From Paracentrotus lividus (Eukaryota; Echinodermata; Echinoidea; Camarodonta; Echinidae): 64,000 nucleotides of DNA. Below, piece by piece: positions 11,325 through 26,700 of this stretch; positions within the stretch are counted from its first letter, which is position 1; each line of letters begins with the position of its first letter. Where the stretch lies: the NCBI GenBank assembly GCA_940671915.1, contig CALNVZ010003435.1, forward strand, positions 13,258,754-13,322,753, in the 5' to 3' direction. The position numbers and the translations under genes are program-made. Below the pieces are notes generated by a model that was not told the DNA's origin, did no database searches, and saw nothing but the letters and a program-made list of their open reading frames with translations.

Positions 11325-11500
11325 AGCAGTGGCGGATCCAGGTGGGGTGCAGGGGACGCCCTCCCTCTACCGTATAATTTGAAGACAAGAAACGCCCTCA
11401 TTAACTGTACATGTTGAAAATCGGAAAATTTTGGTGGCGCACCCTCCCCCCCCCCCCACCCCTCCCCTCTTATCTTTAAGTATTGGATCCACCACTGGGT
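11325..11500. mobile_element. MITE of the gtGGCGGATCCAgg family
   Basis: Starts cagtggcggatccaggtgg and ends attggatccaccactgg, giving TIRs of about 16 bases around a C-rich body with an aaaattttggtggcgc core. Confidence 0.75.
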
Positions 11501-13317
11501 GGAATAAGCATTGGCTATCAGGAGCATATCATTACTCTTGTTTTTTCTATTTATTTTTTAAAATCCATAAATAAACCAAAACATCGCTAGGTAAGGCTTG
11601 AAACAGGAAGAATGCATCCATGCTATGTAGAAATGTGGAGTTCCTTAAACTGATTGGGCGGCTTTACATTTATAGACGATTAAAGGTCCGAAATTACGGT
11701 TATTCGGGGGGACCTTTATATAACAATAAATGATAGGCCGCATGTTTAGTATAAACTATGCTGTATGTTATATGGTAACGAAATATAAACACCGCTTTAC
11801 ACATTTTGTTGTATCCTCACACAATAATTTTATTCACATTTTTACTGAATTGTACAGTTAGCCGTATACAAAATGTATTTACAAAACACAATTAAAAGCA
11901 ATGTCCCATAGAAACATTTACTTAATTCTGCGTTCACATACCACCAAGGACACAATTTCCTACATCATTAACAATAATGACTATAGATTAGAAGAAAACA
12001 AAAATCTTTAAAACTGATTGTGAAGTGTAGGCAAATAATTGCTGGGAGAACTCTCAACTAAATCGGCTCGACGTAAAAACTTATGTGGGTCCAATCAATA
12101 TAGCATATGTATTGACTTCAAATATATTTTCAAAACTCTTTGGCAGCATACGTTCAAAGCTTGTAGTTTATAATGTATATACATTCACAAAGCAAAAAAC
12201 GGGACCTCATGAAAACTGATGACAAAATAGGTTTTCCCGGTCATTTTTTTAACTCTTTGCAATCGAATTCGTTAATTTTCCTTCAATTTAAACGATACCT
12301 GGCTGAGCTGAGCTATTGTTAATTTAAATTAACGCTTATAGCAAGCGATTTCGTTTTTGTTCTATCATATCGGTTAATGAGCTCTCAATTCCGTTTTTGT
12401 GAGATCAAAACTGTTTAAATGCAACGAATTTCGTCAATGTGCATGAAAGGATGAATTTGAGTGACCATTGAAGAATACGACTGCTCACAAAATGAAATTG
12501 ATTAGTGCAATTTGCAATTGGATTGAACTTTTTTTTTTTTGTATCCATAAACGAATTCAATTGTAGATTTTTAATCGCGATCACATTTCGGACGAAATTG
12601 ACTGAAGGAAATGTCAAATTGAACTTAGATAGCTTGAAATTGACTGTCAACCTATGATAAAACGAGTGAATTTCCCTTGCAAGCAATCATGATCATCATT
12701 CTCATACAAAATGAACCAAATCTATCCGATGTTTGACATCTTAATTTGTACTTTTGCCAGGATCTAATGGAATGGCTTTCTAATATTCAATCCAATATCA
12801 TTGTAGGTCTACTATCAAATAAAAGCCAGTTGAAATAGTGAATCTCCAAAGTTATCAAGACATCTTTAAAAAAAAAAAAAAAAAAAAAAAATTGTTGAGT
12901 CTGAATACAAGATCATAACGTAGACTCTAGACCCTGCCATGACAGTCATACAATAAATGGAATTTTGTAATGCCACAGTGATATCAGTCAGGCCAACAGC
13001 AAATAATTGATCAGAAAAAAAAATTTAATTTAAAGCGCAAATTTCAAGTTGTGTGATGGAGGTTTCAGATGAGTGACATTTCTTGCTCCACCAAGTTCCT
13101 ATATAGACACAAACAATAGATGGCGCTTGACCGAATGTTGTGTTCACTTTTCCGAGGGAATACACTCCGCATATTCAAATGAAAGTTGATGAAATTTACT
13201 TATTTGGCCAGATAGTGATTCTATTGTGCAATCTGCAATACGAGCAAGTACATTTACAAAATATATATTTAAAAAAGAAAGGAATCCAGACGGGGACGCA
13301 TGCGCATGCGTCTGCCC

Positions 13318-13425
<108 letters not shown>

Positions 13426-14151
13426 AAAGAATCACGCGTCGGGTAAAAATGTTAACAGAATTATATGCAAGCAACGTGCTATCTGCATCCCTCTTATTTC
13501 AAATTCATAAAGTTACTACTATAGTAACTTTGCCATCAATGATAATTATCATGGTAATGTTGCTCAACAGCTCATAAAAATGCAGTATTCCATGAAATTT
13601 ACCATAATTGAATACAAAGCTACACTATAATAGTATGCAACAAGGCCCTGAATCCACCACTGGAGAGTATGTGTCAAGTCCTCCTTGCAAGGAAAATACC
13701 AAATATTCCAGCGCCCCTCCCCCCCCCCACCTCCTCTCCTGGATCTGCGCCTTTGTCCTGGGATTGGTTGCTACTCCTCTTTTTAAAATAAGCTCCAATT
13801 ATTAACATTCTATGTTAATTTATGCAGATTGCTCAATAGTTTACATCACATCGCCATGAGAAATAACTTTCATAACAATCATTACTTTCTTTCAAAATGG
13901 ATTTATGAGTGTCGAATAATAATTTAATTCAACTTGTCAAGAAATGCATTTATAAGGATGTGCATCTTGTGGCATCGAGATCTCCTTTTACATCTTTTTA
14001 TTTTTAAAAGTTTTAGGATCTTCTGCATACAATAGAATATCATTTCAAAACAAAGGGCTGTTTACATTGGTAAACAACATTTTATTTTGATTTTTCATAT
14101 TTCGAACGTGCTTGTCTTGCAAGATGTATGTACGAATCCCAACAGTGATGT

Positions 14152-14186
<35 letters not shown>

Positions 14187-14980
14187 GATGTATAAAGGAC
14201 AATGCAATGAATTCTTTCAGACGACACACGAATATACAATTTCTTATCAAAGTGTAAACAAATATAGATATCAATACAAAGTCATATAGTACTTGGAAAT
14301 ACATTATAATATCAGTGGTGTCAATACATTGTAAGGATTTTCTTCTTTTAGAGGGGGGTAGTAAGAATACATGATTTACAGGAAATTATAATTCAATGAG
14401 TAAATCATAGTAAGTGCAGTAAACTGTAATCATAAATTCACAAAGAGATTCATACTAGTCAGATATAAATAAATAGGTATATGAAAGATAAACAAACCAA
14501 AAGTTACATATCATATTTTGAATTTGTGCAAACTAAAATATCATAATATAATAAATACAAATACATGTAGGCAGGTAGCTGGTGGATAAATAATTAATCT
14601 AAACATTACCACTTAAAAGATAAAAACATTTTGAATAAATTAAAGAACGGTTTAAATAACACTTCAATACCCTTTGATATTCAACGGTATTCCCTCTGAT
14701 ATTTTCAGTATTACTATTTCCGCACAGGATTGTCGTGCTATATGGTTGCCCAATATAACATTTTAAATACTTATGGTGAGGATATTTATATCCCAGAATA
14801 ATCAGAAATATAACAAGCCACGTAGGAGGAAACGATAAATATACCATGAAGAAAGTAGGCAAATATAATATCCATTATATAATTCCATACAAAAATGAGC
14901 ATTAAAAATCGTTGATTCCGTATTTTGTTTTAAATTACATTTTTGGTAAAGCATGTTTGGTAGTTCTTAATCTTCTCCTT

Positions 14981-15091
14981 TCACCTATCTCTAAAGCTGA
15001 TTTTGAGCGGTGAGCCTGGTACGAGGATCCCGCGTATAGCTGGAAACACTTCCTCATTGCTATGGTAACGGAGTACAAATGACTTTGATAT
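14981..15091 (-). CDS. P450 exon 10: C-terminus
   Basis: 36 codons and a TGA at 14983-14981; acceptor CTTCAG ending at 15092, phase 0. It reads ISKSFVLRYHSNEEVFPAI and RGILVPGSPLKISFRDR. The pattern R-Y-H then I-L-V-P-x-x-P-L-x-I-x-F is the usual last beta-sheet of mitochondrial P450s. The other two frames also read but do not match the family. Confidence 0.9.
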   Translation of the reverse strand: MSKSFVLRYHSNEEVFPAIRGILVPGSPLKISFRDR

Positions 15092-18000
15092 CTGAAGAGA
15101 TAAAAGAGAAATAAGTAAATAGTAAAATATTGAACGATTTATTTTCAAAAGAGAGGAAGAAAATCGAATTGAGTTTGAAAATAGGATTTTGAAAATATAC
15201 TAAGCAAGTTCTTGTATTAAAATATAAGACAAGAAAGGCAGGGTTGCATACAAATTAAGGTCCACATAAGAAGATTATCAATTTGACTTGATTTTTCCTG
15301 CTATAAAATCCTTTAGTGAAGATCTCAATTACCGACTGGAAACTGCAATTTCTGATTTATTGGTGCCTTGTGATGAGGCATACTCCAGTTTTTCTGGCCA
15401 TGGATCCTTCACATACTAGTATTAGGATCCATTCATTACCTAATCAGTATAAATATCCACCGTTGTAATTTTCTTTGCATCAGAATAATTCATCAATCAA
15501 TCGATCACAAAATTTGCGACAAACGACCAAGGCTTTCAGATTTATAAAGCAAGCTTTGGTATATGGTTACGGTACTGATGTATAGCGTTTAGTCAAGGGC
15601 TGAAAGTAGAGACATCACTGTGAGGAATCATAGCATTATCTCTCTGTATCTTACCCTTGCTAAAGCTAGATGCATTTCCAGCTCTGCGATCCTCCTCCCG
15701 ATGCACATCCTAGGTCCAAACCCGAAAGGTAAGGAAGAGAAAGATGAGGACTTCCCTTCTGCATTTCCATCTGCACTGGTTGCACCCTTCAGCCACCTCT
15801 CTGGTAGGAAGGCATCAGGGTCGGGGTAAATTTCCGGGTCTCGTCCCATCACGTACTGGAGAGAACCGATCATTGTCTGCAGGAGAGGAGGAGGGTGGAG
15901 GAAGGTAGGGAGGTTGTTTAATTTTGTATCTTTTACTTTCCATCATTAGTCGTCCGCGTTAAAAATACTTTGCTACTTCATCTATATTTATAAAACATTG
16001 ACATTATTATGATTACATTGTGAAATGAAAACAGTCGATATTATGCAAAAAAATTAATTGCTTCTATATACAAATCTTCAAAATATGGCGAAAAAGTTTC
16101 ATGGAAATTGACAATATTTTTGCAGTCGGTGCAACAATGAAAGCAAGGCTGGATGGACAAAAAATGTTATTTTTATTATGATTAATAAGAATTACGTATT
16201 ACAAATGCGCGATTACTTACTCCTTTAGGTATGTGATAGCCTCCGATTGCCACGTCCTTGTCTAATACACGATTGTTGGCTGGTACAACTGGGTACAACC
16301 TGAGATTTAAACAGAATAGTAACATGAATCTAGAATTTTTAGAAAACGGCTTCACCGTGATTTTTATATCTATATCTCTCAAATACTTGTTATCATCAGA
16401 GTGTGAATTTATCTGAAATGAAAAATTTTGCAGAATTTTACAGCAAATTATAGCAATTATATGAATTATTCAATGTTATTTGTTCTCAACTCCAGTACAA
16501 CGTGTGAATATTTGAAATGAACCTACTATAGAAATGACATAATAAACCATGATCATTTATTCACAAAAATGTCCAAGACTCCAATTTTATTTTGTCGATT
16601 GTGGTCTGAAACGGTTTTTTTGTTAAGTTATAATCAGGCCTCCAGCGTCGAACAAACATTTTCAAATAAATAAATAATACACATTTACGTTGAGATTTTC
16701 TCACCTAAGTGTCTCTTTGATGACTCCCTTCAATAAAGGCATGTTGGGAAGATCGTCGTGCTCTGGAATACATCTACCCCTTGATGTAAGTGCGCCCTCT
16801 ATTTCCTCCGCCAGTCTTTCTTGTATGTCATGATGACGAGAGAGTTGATACAACGCCCAGGCTAACGTGTTCGACGTCTGCAAAGAGAAATTAAAAACAT
16901 TTCTGAAAGTTATTGATTGAGAGAAGGAAAGAATTTAATTATTACTTTAGCAGATGATTTGAAGTTAGAGCTCGAGATTAAGTTATGAGCAGGCAGCAGT
17001 GTCCTTTGTCTGTTTGGACTAAATCTGTTAATCAGGTCGTGTACTTTAATGTCATTTTGTTAAGATCTTATCATAATAACAGGCATATAATAACATTTTA
17101 AACAATACTATGGCGAAACACCTGTCGGTTTAAATGCTGTATTTTAATAAAGCATTTTAAAAGATGGTGCATTTTTTTTAAATGGTGCTTCTGGCGTGGG
17201 CGTTAAAGCAAGAAATAGATACTGCGCCTGCATAAACCTAGCACAATTTGAAGAAGGTTGTGACTCAAACGATTTCGGAGGACTTTACTCGACATCTCCT
17301 AATTTTCCAGCAAGGAGTATTTGGATCTTTTGGCAGGAATCTTTATGAGATTTGGTTGGAAGATCAGCTGGAGCTAATTTGTTGATCACAACCGGTCCGC
17401 CCTTTCGTTCCATCCGACGAGGGAACGTTTCCGACACTGATTACGAATGACTTAAATCAGGATTGCATGCAATGACACAGTTTTAAGACATGGTCACAAC
17501 GGGTCGGACGTCAATCGTCCACCAGACCTCGTTGGGTCTCGCTTGCGTCGGACGAAGGGAAGTGCACTTTTTTCAAGGTACAAGGGAGAAAGATGTCCGT
17601 GCTTTTGCTCATAACCATACCGAAACGCAAAGTAACGCAGGAGGTGACCAACAGTACAACGCAGAATGCCGGACAAAGTACGGACGATCGATTGGGACCC
17701 CAGGAACACAACTATACTGCATCATAGATATGTGATAACATGATTTGTTTCTTGGGGGGGGGGGATCGAGGTTAAGAATATGGTTACCTAGTGATGATCA
17801 TGATAGTGACGCTCATTTTACCCGTAAGGTATCAAATGCTATCAAAAAGTAAGATATAGATAACGAATGGAGAAGGCATTCAAATGTTTCAAAAGTGGTC
17901 ATAATTAGAGTTTTGCGTCTACATCGAAGAATGAAAGAAATGCTATGAATGATTAAAATATTAACGAATCTTTTTGCCAATTCATTCACCTTCTAATATG

Positions 18001-21000
18001 TCTAATGGCCCCAAACAGGACTTATTTGCAAAGAGACACGTCATCCTTTTCATACCTTTTACCGGAAATGAAAAGTGAATCTAAGTACGCCGTCATACTA
18101 GACGCCATCAATGAAATTGCGAGGGTAATTCAAACTCTAAACTAGAAACATTTGGTTACTCTTTAGCCGACATAAAGCGAGTGATTGTGGACTGTTTACG
18201 TCTTGGTCACAACAGGGCCGTGCGTGTCATTGAGCATGTTGAGGAGGAGTGTTCTGCGGCCTGCGTCACGGAGCTACCAACTCTTGCGATTCACTGCGTT
18301 TAAGCAAGAGTATGGCCACCTTGCCGCTGCGTGCCCAAGCGGTCATCTACCTGCATGCGTCGGACGCACGGAATTTTTTAATGAAATCCAACGCACACCA
18401 AATGCAGAGATATGGACGACAGACACACGACCGAGTGTGACCACTGCATAATGCCTGACTTTAGTTCCAAGAGGGGAAGTACGAATTGAGGGGATAATGC
18501 TTTGTTCGAATGACCAGAAATTGGTTGGATTGGTGAGGAGGCTTTAAACACATTTCCATGTTGTCACCTCGATATCTCGGACAGACGACTTGGAAGTGAT
18601 AGGCGTAATTCGATTTATGCAAGTACTTTCCCGCCACTGTTATTGCTTAGACCAAGAAGTATTTGGCTAGTCATCTTCTTAAAGGTATCTGTAAGTGTGA
18701 TGACTCTCCCTTTGCTTGTGATATAGCATGGGTTTCCTGTATGACAACTGTATAGATCTAATATGAACTGTATCAGTGAACTGTATCAGTGGTGGATTGA
18801 GGAGGGGGCAAAAGACATGCGCCCCCTGTTAAAATGAAAATTTTTGGCTGCGTTCCCGATATATTTTTTTTTTCTTCCAAATTTTCGTGCTGTGCCTCCA
18901 ATTTTCAAATCTTGGATCCGCCCCTCGTCCTGCTTGCAATGAAGTAATCATGGTAATAGCCTCATAAACCTAACTTTCTATAATTCCCCGAAGAAAGTTT
19001 AGCAATTTCTTTCAAAGATACAAAACTAGGGCATGTGTCAATCGTCGTATTCCAAGTTTAACATCAAATGTGCAGAAACAAAAATATACAAAAATATCAA
19101 ATGAATGATATAAAGATAATAAATAAACTTTGATTTGATTCGTTAAAAATGAGTCATGCGTTCTATAAAGTCAGTGACAGTTTTCAAAATGAATGACGCC
19201 AACGCCAAGCGAGACAAAGTTACTTAATTTATATATTTTGGACCAAATAAACAGTTGATATATTCAAAATTATGGTAATTCAAGATTGTAATATGCACTA
19301 AGTAATGTAATTAAATATCCAAAGATGCCATCTCTCCCAGTACTGATCTATCCCTTTAACCTTGTTCATGAACAAATCAAAATAAGTCACATGAGACCTT
19401 TATACTCAAAATATGTAAAAGTTTAACAAAACATTCCGTTGATCTGCGTCATGTGATGTAATAGTAAACAGTTTTTGATTTGGCAAGCTCCAACTATAGA
19501 ACATGGATGTTATAAGCATCATCATCACAGACCTTTCCTCTGGTAATGTCTAAACCACAGCCTGTCACAGACATGAAGCACATTACCCTTGTTCGCGGAA
19601 CGATCATCGTCAAATTCATTTTTAACAAACTCTATATCAGTCAACACTTGCGGTCCAGAAAATTAAGTTCAAATTTTCAGACATCAAGCGTTTTGCCACA
19701 ATTCAATTTTACTCCTCTCCCTCCATTCGTCACCCACATTATATGCAATTACGTGGAGAGAAAAGTAGCTTTCAGCTCCTCATCATGATTGCCACAAATT
19801 GATCCCACATGCCCCCTGGCCCAGCCGGCTGCACATCTTCTCTTATCGCTCCTTCGCCACGTACTTGTCGAAAAACCTATGGGGTTTGTCATTATGCGAG
19901 CATGCAGGCACCAAAGTCTTCAGGCGCTCATATCTTTTTTCTAGGGCAAAGAAACTTTCTAACTCTTTCTATCCTTTTTCCTTTTAAGACTTGGTTTATC
20001 TTGAACTTGACCTTTCTTCAGACAACCAGGTCACATGCTAGACTTGTGCCTACAGCAGTTTTCGACTCTAGATCAATAACGGCGCCAGAGTGGCCCTAAG
20101 GGTCGTTTTATACTTGAGGTGATCGTCAAGTTTAGAGTTCAAGAAGTGCTTTTCTCTCTCTCTCCCTGAAAGACATCCGTTGACGAGGCACGAATGTTTA
20201 GTTGCAATGTATACAGGAATACAAATTGCACTCAAGTAGGTCTAGGATTTATCCTGAGAAGATAGAAAGGCAACGAAAGAATCATGACCTTTTGAACGTG
20301 CCCCCAGGAAAATATGAGTGATTGTATAAAATGGAAAAAGAAGAATTATGTTGAAGCCATTTCTATGGTTGAAGATCGTTACAAATGTATGAAGAAAAGT
20401 CACGAAAATCAAACTTTCTTGACTATATCCCATCATCATAGGAATAAAAATTAGTGAATTGTGGCAAATATAATTTAGGCAATAATGATTATTTTCACAG
20501 CAAATTAATCCTCAACAAGATGGGTCCTAAACATTTCAGGTCACCCATCCCGAGGTTCTAATACAAATCAAATCAAGTTTTGTTACAATCATCAGATCAT
20601 CCACATGCATCTACCGAGTGAGTCAAAAAAAACTTTACACCTAGTAAAATGTCAATAAAAAGAAAACCAATGTACGAACCCCAAATTATTTTACATATTC
20701 CAAATGGGTAACTTCTCCCGCATCTTCTGGTATCCTTTTTGTGTGGTATGTCTTTACGCTTGGATGAACACAACGCATTGTTTGCGAACATGTCAATTTC
20801 GAATTGTGCAAGAATGGGAGTAACATCAAAACAACAAAAAGCTAGAAAAAAAGCAACTTCATCCTGATTAAAATAGCATAACTTTTTAACGAAAATGTCT
20901 TCCGCTTTAGAACTTTGCAGGGGTGTTGTTACACATATGGACTATATTTTATATGAAAATTAGATTGACTCGTCAAGTAATGCACGAATGAGTACACATC

Positions 21001-23700
21001 AAAGAGTGAATTGCCACTGACAGACCTAAAAAGGCCTCCTAATGCTTTTGAAAAGTGATTATTTTGTCTTTGACGTGTGCTCATTCGTGCATTACTGGAC
21101 GAGTCAATCTAATTTTCATATAAAATATAGTCCATATGTGTAACAACACCCCTGCCAAGTCATTAAGCGGAAGATATTTTCGTTAAAAAGTTATGCTATT
21201 TTAATCAGGATGAAGTTGCTTTTTTCTAGCTTTTTGTTGTTTTAATTTTACTCCCATTCTGGCACAATTCGAAATTGACATGTTCGCAAACAATGCGTCG
21301 TGTTCATCCAAGCGTAAAAATATAACACACAAAATTGGTACCAAAAGATGCGGGAAGAGTTACTCTTTCAGAATATGCATAAGAATTTTGGGTTTATAAA
21401 TTGGTTTCCTTTTTATTGATATTTTTCTAGGTGTAAAGTTTTTTCTGACTCACCCGGTATACTATTCAAATTGGTATCATACACTGTAAAAAAATATTTG
21501 TATTTTTACAGCAAATCTGCTGTCAGCAGAGTCGCCATAAAAAAAACGTATTATAAAAATACGTTTTTGTTGTAAATTTCTCCTACAAATAATTACATGA
21601 GAAATACAAAATATACATCAGGAGTAATGCGGCGGTCACAACTCGCCGTACCTTCGACGTGCAACTCCCTACGATGGATTTCGTAGAAAAATCGTGCAGC
21701 GCAGGTACCTCGGAGGCACGTTGCATGTACGACGTGGAGGAAATTTTTCCAATACCCTTACTACAGAAACGCAGGAATCGCAGAAATTGACCAACGATGG
21801 CACGTCCCCCGTAGCCTACGGTGAGTTGTGACCGCCGCATATAACACATTTGTTCCGTTTTAACCAACTGTGTAAGCTATAGACCTCTCATGATTTTTTT
21901 CCTTCTCTTTCATTAATTATTAGAGGAGAAATTTACAGCAAAACTGTTATTTTAAATTACAGTTAGTATGGCGACTGTGCTGACATCACTTTGCTGTATT
22001 ATATTTTTACAGTGTACTCCGCATCCCCTCCAAGAAATTTAAAAAAAAAACACGGAATTCCAAATGGAACACGGAAGTTGTTGCCAACTATTGCGATGGA
22101 TTTCATTGATTTGCCAAGAGCTGATTCCAAAGACAGGAATCGAAAGTTGTTCTCGTTTCCTTCGTTCGAGTTAAAGATCGTATTGGGGCGTGAGGAAAGA
22201 AATGTTTTGATGAAGATGCAGGACTCTTTGCGATTTTTTTTTTTCAACTTTCACAAACATGTTTATCAAACTTCAACATTATCCTGGGTAGTATAAGAGT
22301 TTTTGCTGAATATGGTCAAATTCCATGAAATAGACTTATTAAAGAAAAATAGAATAAACTATGAACATCCTCTCTGTATGGAGTTTGGTAAAGCCACATT
22401 AAATCTAATACTGATTTCAAGAACCATTACACGTTGTGTTGAAGGATTCTTTGCTCGCCCTTTCCCACTTTTGTTTTGGTATATCATTAGGATAGCTCCT
22501 TGCTCATAATGGATTCCCTGAGATTTTATACTTCTTGTCTTGAATTTATCACTAAATCAAGTTTGACATCGGGGATTAGACCTGATCCGTACTGAAAGTG
22601 TATTTTGAAATTAAATCTATTCATGAGTAACCACAATCTTTTAGCGTCATTATTCGTTTTTCTCGCTAAACTTAATTTTGTCCTAATTCTTAAACATACG
22701 ATTTCTATTTTCTTGTGCATTTCTCTTACTTAATATCCCCCTTCTTATTTTATCATCTTCAAAGTTTGTTAACCCACATCTAATTCTGGTCATCACAATG
22801 CGCTTCCTTCTTTCTTGTTGATTCCCTTTTTTTTTTTTTTTTTTAAGGAGACATCATACCTGCTATGATGTTTGAACGGAAACCATATCGTTTTACAGTA
22901 TTTGAAACATTAAAAGGGGGCGTCTGTCGCAATCATTTCAAAGGCGTTGAATAGAAATTATGCATCCCAACCCCTTGTACATGAACAACAATATTTTGTA
23001 TAATTACATGTTAAAAATAAACATTAGAATTTAACCTACATCGGTTTCTCCAAGAGTGATAATTAACCCAATGGTGCATAAAATATTTTGATAATTATTA
23101 AAATTCCCTTTATATCAAGCAAAAATTTCCACAAATAAACACGAGAGTCGTCAAAAGACGATATTTCCCTCTATCACCTTTCGATGATAGGTCATTTCGA
23201 GTGTAGGGAAAGTTTGATGTTGAGTTGAGGTATGGGCAAGGGGCCAGCTTAGGATTAGGTTAAGGTCACGAATTGGGAATCAGAGGCAAAACATTACAGC
23301 ACCGCAAGATTAAGGAAAATTAAAAATTTCGCTCAAACTTGACATTGACTTGTTAATCTCTCTCCCTCTCTCACTCCCTCGTTCTCTTTATAATTGTTCT
23401 TTCTATCACCATTTTCTTTCTACTACTCTCTGTCTAATATTGTGCAAAATTACCACGATGTTAATGTTTCAAGTTCTAAAGCTTTTCTTTATTGTAGCTT
23501 ACCCTGACCCCGTTCTTGTACATTAAAGTTTTTCTTTAATTCATGTTTATTCCCCTTTTCACATCTCTATTTTTCTTTTTGTTTCTATTTTTTATTCATT
23601 TTTACTTATTTTTATTTTCATTTTTATTTCTTTTCTTTTATTTATTTTTTATATTTTTTCTTCATCAATGTGCTCTATCTCCTCCTTCTCTCTCTCTCAC

Positions 23701-23764
<64 letters not shown>

Positions 23765-26700
23765 ACTCTCCCTCTATCGCCTGGCCTTCCCTCCCATGTC
23801 CCATTCCCTTAGCCAATTGTCACCTTGTAGCGAGTGGCATTTCCATGTTAGCATTACGCCCACTAGATCTAGTCTTTCACTCCTCATTACCTTTCATCTT
23901 TTATCTCCATCCCCTGTACACTGTGTGCATACTCCATCAAGGTACTGGTGCATCCAGGGGGCGCAAAAGGCGCTAGGCTTGCGCCCCTATTTTCGGGGAA
24001 AGTTTTCATCGAACCTACACGAGTATAATCATAATTTTTCAGCTGCACCCTTCCCCAATCTCAAACCCTGGATACGCCGCTAAGGTACTTTGTATTATGG
24101 CCATGGCGCTACTTTGTTTGTTTGTTTTTTTTTCGTTCCACAGTATTACTATTAAGAAGCCGATTATAAGGGCTAAATGATTATGCAGAGATGATAACAT
24201 ATACCAAGGTAATTTTTAATGGACTTGTTGTTATTTATAAAAACTAATACCTAGAAGAGGAGATGATATTAAAAAGGTGTAAAACGAATGATGATGAAGA
24301 TAATGATGATGATGACGATGATGATGATGATGATGATGGTGGTGGGGATGATGACGATAATGATGATGGTAATGATGATGATAATGATAATGATGCATGG
24401 TGGTGGTGGTAACGGTGATGACCGGGGGTGATGATAGTGATGATAGTGATCGTTATCATGGTAATGATGAACCTTTAAAGCAAATTAAATCTGTATATTA
24501 TGTCTATTGTGGTGTTTCTCCCAGACAATCCGCATCCTTCACGTATCCATTACATCAAGATCACATGTTTTGTTACACACTGCCATCATCTTCTGAAGAC
24601 AGATACTTAAAATTTATCAGTATCTAGTAAAGCAAATTAGGTTGCCTCTCGCAAAATTAAACCTACCGTATCTACCCCAGCGAGAAGCAGCTCACAGGCG
24701 TTGCTGTAGACTTCTTTCATACTGAGCTTCTGACTTGCTAGGAGATGGGTCAGAATACCACTACCTTCCACCATCTCACCTTCTTCAGCCAGAGTGGCTA
24801 ACTCTTGAAGACGATCATCTATAGACTTCTTGGCTGCATCAAGAGAAAGAAATAAAAGTGGAAGATGGAGAGTGGGAGAAAACATAAGAAACCTTATTAA
24901 TTTATCCTTATTAATATGATACACAAAGCTTTTCCCTAGAGGTCCCAAGGCGCTTACCATATAAGACATATTTAAGAAAACTCATTTATTTTAGAACATC
25001 GAGAAATAAGAGTTTTCTCCTTCATTTCCACAATTTAGCCGATAGAGAGTTGATCTACAACTCGCTGAAAGTACAAATATCAACCAAAAAGAAACTACGC
25101 CCTCGCTTTATGTCGGTTGGCAAATTTAAAATGTTTATTAACTGTCGTTATAATTATCGTAAAATTGAAAACGAAATATTATTGATAATTTCTTGGTTTG
25201 CTTAAAGCAATTATATTCGACATCCATCATATTCAAAATTGTCTGGTAACGCCACTGGAAAAAAGATAAATTGTCCCCGTCACTTTCATTACCGTGAAAC
25301 AAACAAGGGCATCTTAACCAATAAAAGCTTCGAGACGAAGAATATTATCCGGATGGTGACGAGTTCTTGACGAATCCAATTTCCGATCAAAGCAACTCAC
25401 TTGGGGAGTATTAAGTCATCGTTTTGACATTGTTATTAAATATTTGATCTGTTGTTAAAACTTTTAATGTTCCTTGTTCTTTTAATGAACATCAACATAA
25501 GTCCGTGTCAATCACAGACAAACTCCATTGAGTGTCAACGATTTTGGACTGTTATTGGAACTAATTCATGACCTGATGAATATTTGTATTAAAGCTGGGG
25601 CAAAGCAAAGCAAAATTCCTTCAAACAAAAAAAAAATGCAATTATTATGCCTCAGTCCGTTTTTGATAATATAATGCAGCTTACAGTTATAATTATATAT
25701 TTTTTTCTTTTATTCATTTTTTCCCTGTAATTTGTATCTGATTTTGCTTTTAATTGTTCTAATCTTTTGAAATGTACATGTAAATAATGTGATTTTATTG
25801 ATTCAATAAAACATATTTTAAAAAATAATAATAATAGTTACATTTAAAAAATCCTTCAAACATAATAGTGTTGACAAATACAGGGCATGAATATTAAAGA
25901 GCGAGTAAACAAATATAAACGTCTCTTCATGTAGGCTATATAAATGTGTTTGAAACATTTAGAGAAACCGATGATTGCAAACGTAATTATTTTAGATAGG
26001 AAAAGTAGACCTTGTATAGGATTACCATGCACGACACAAGCATTGTACAAAATACACAAACAAATGAACAACTTCAGAACCATGATAATTTTCGTCAAGA
26101 GTCCAAACAAAAATGGTCTGATTCTCGTCACAGTGATCATGGTGATGAATACCACTTTCGACAGCTCTTTCTCTGTAACTTCCCAGGGCTGTAACTAACT
26201 CTCAGGTTAATTTGCATCACTTTTTATGATATTAGTTTTGACCACACCGATTCAGCCAGGAAGTGGGCTGAGCTAGGGCTTGTTCCTACAAGAAGACCCA
26301 AGTGAGGAGGGGGAAATGAAACAATTACCCCCATCAAAAGGACAGAATAAGTTCCGAGGTGTCCGCCGATGGGGAGAAGTGACCACAACCTTAATGAAAG
26401 GCATGTGTAAAGAGACAAAAAAAAGGAAAAGTGTGTCCAGGGAGGAATGAACTACCTCCCTAATCTGTCTCATACAAAAAAAAAGTGTACGGATTTAATT
26501 CTCGTATTTATAACCTTCTTCAATTCGGGTGATTTATCTGAAACAGATAAAAAAGCAAATCGGCTTGTATACACCCTGACCATATTAATTTTCTATCAAT
26601 AAGATAAGGGCTCCGGGGATGGGGGCATCATTTCATGCCTCCGGCTGGCACGGTCTCTGGGTAGTGTGGGATTCGGAGATAAAAACGAAGAAAACCAAAA

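Larger units (their letters stand above)
16878..24666 (-). other. P450 intron 6
   Basis: 7.8 kb intron that splits the AGVDTT motif. It holds diverged gtcacaac elements (17488-17740, 18200-18452), a MITE at 18783-18925, the palindrome 20614-21457, the nested elements 21480-22018, (CT)n and (GAT)n tracts and a MITE at 23944-24085. No coding sequence is recognised. Confidence 0.75.
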
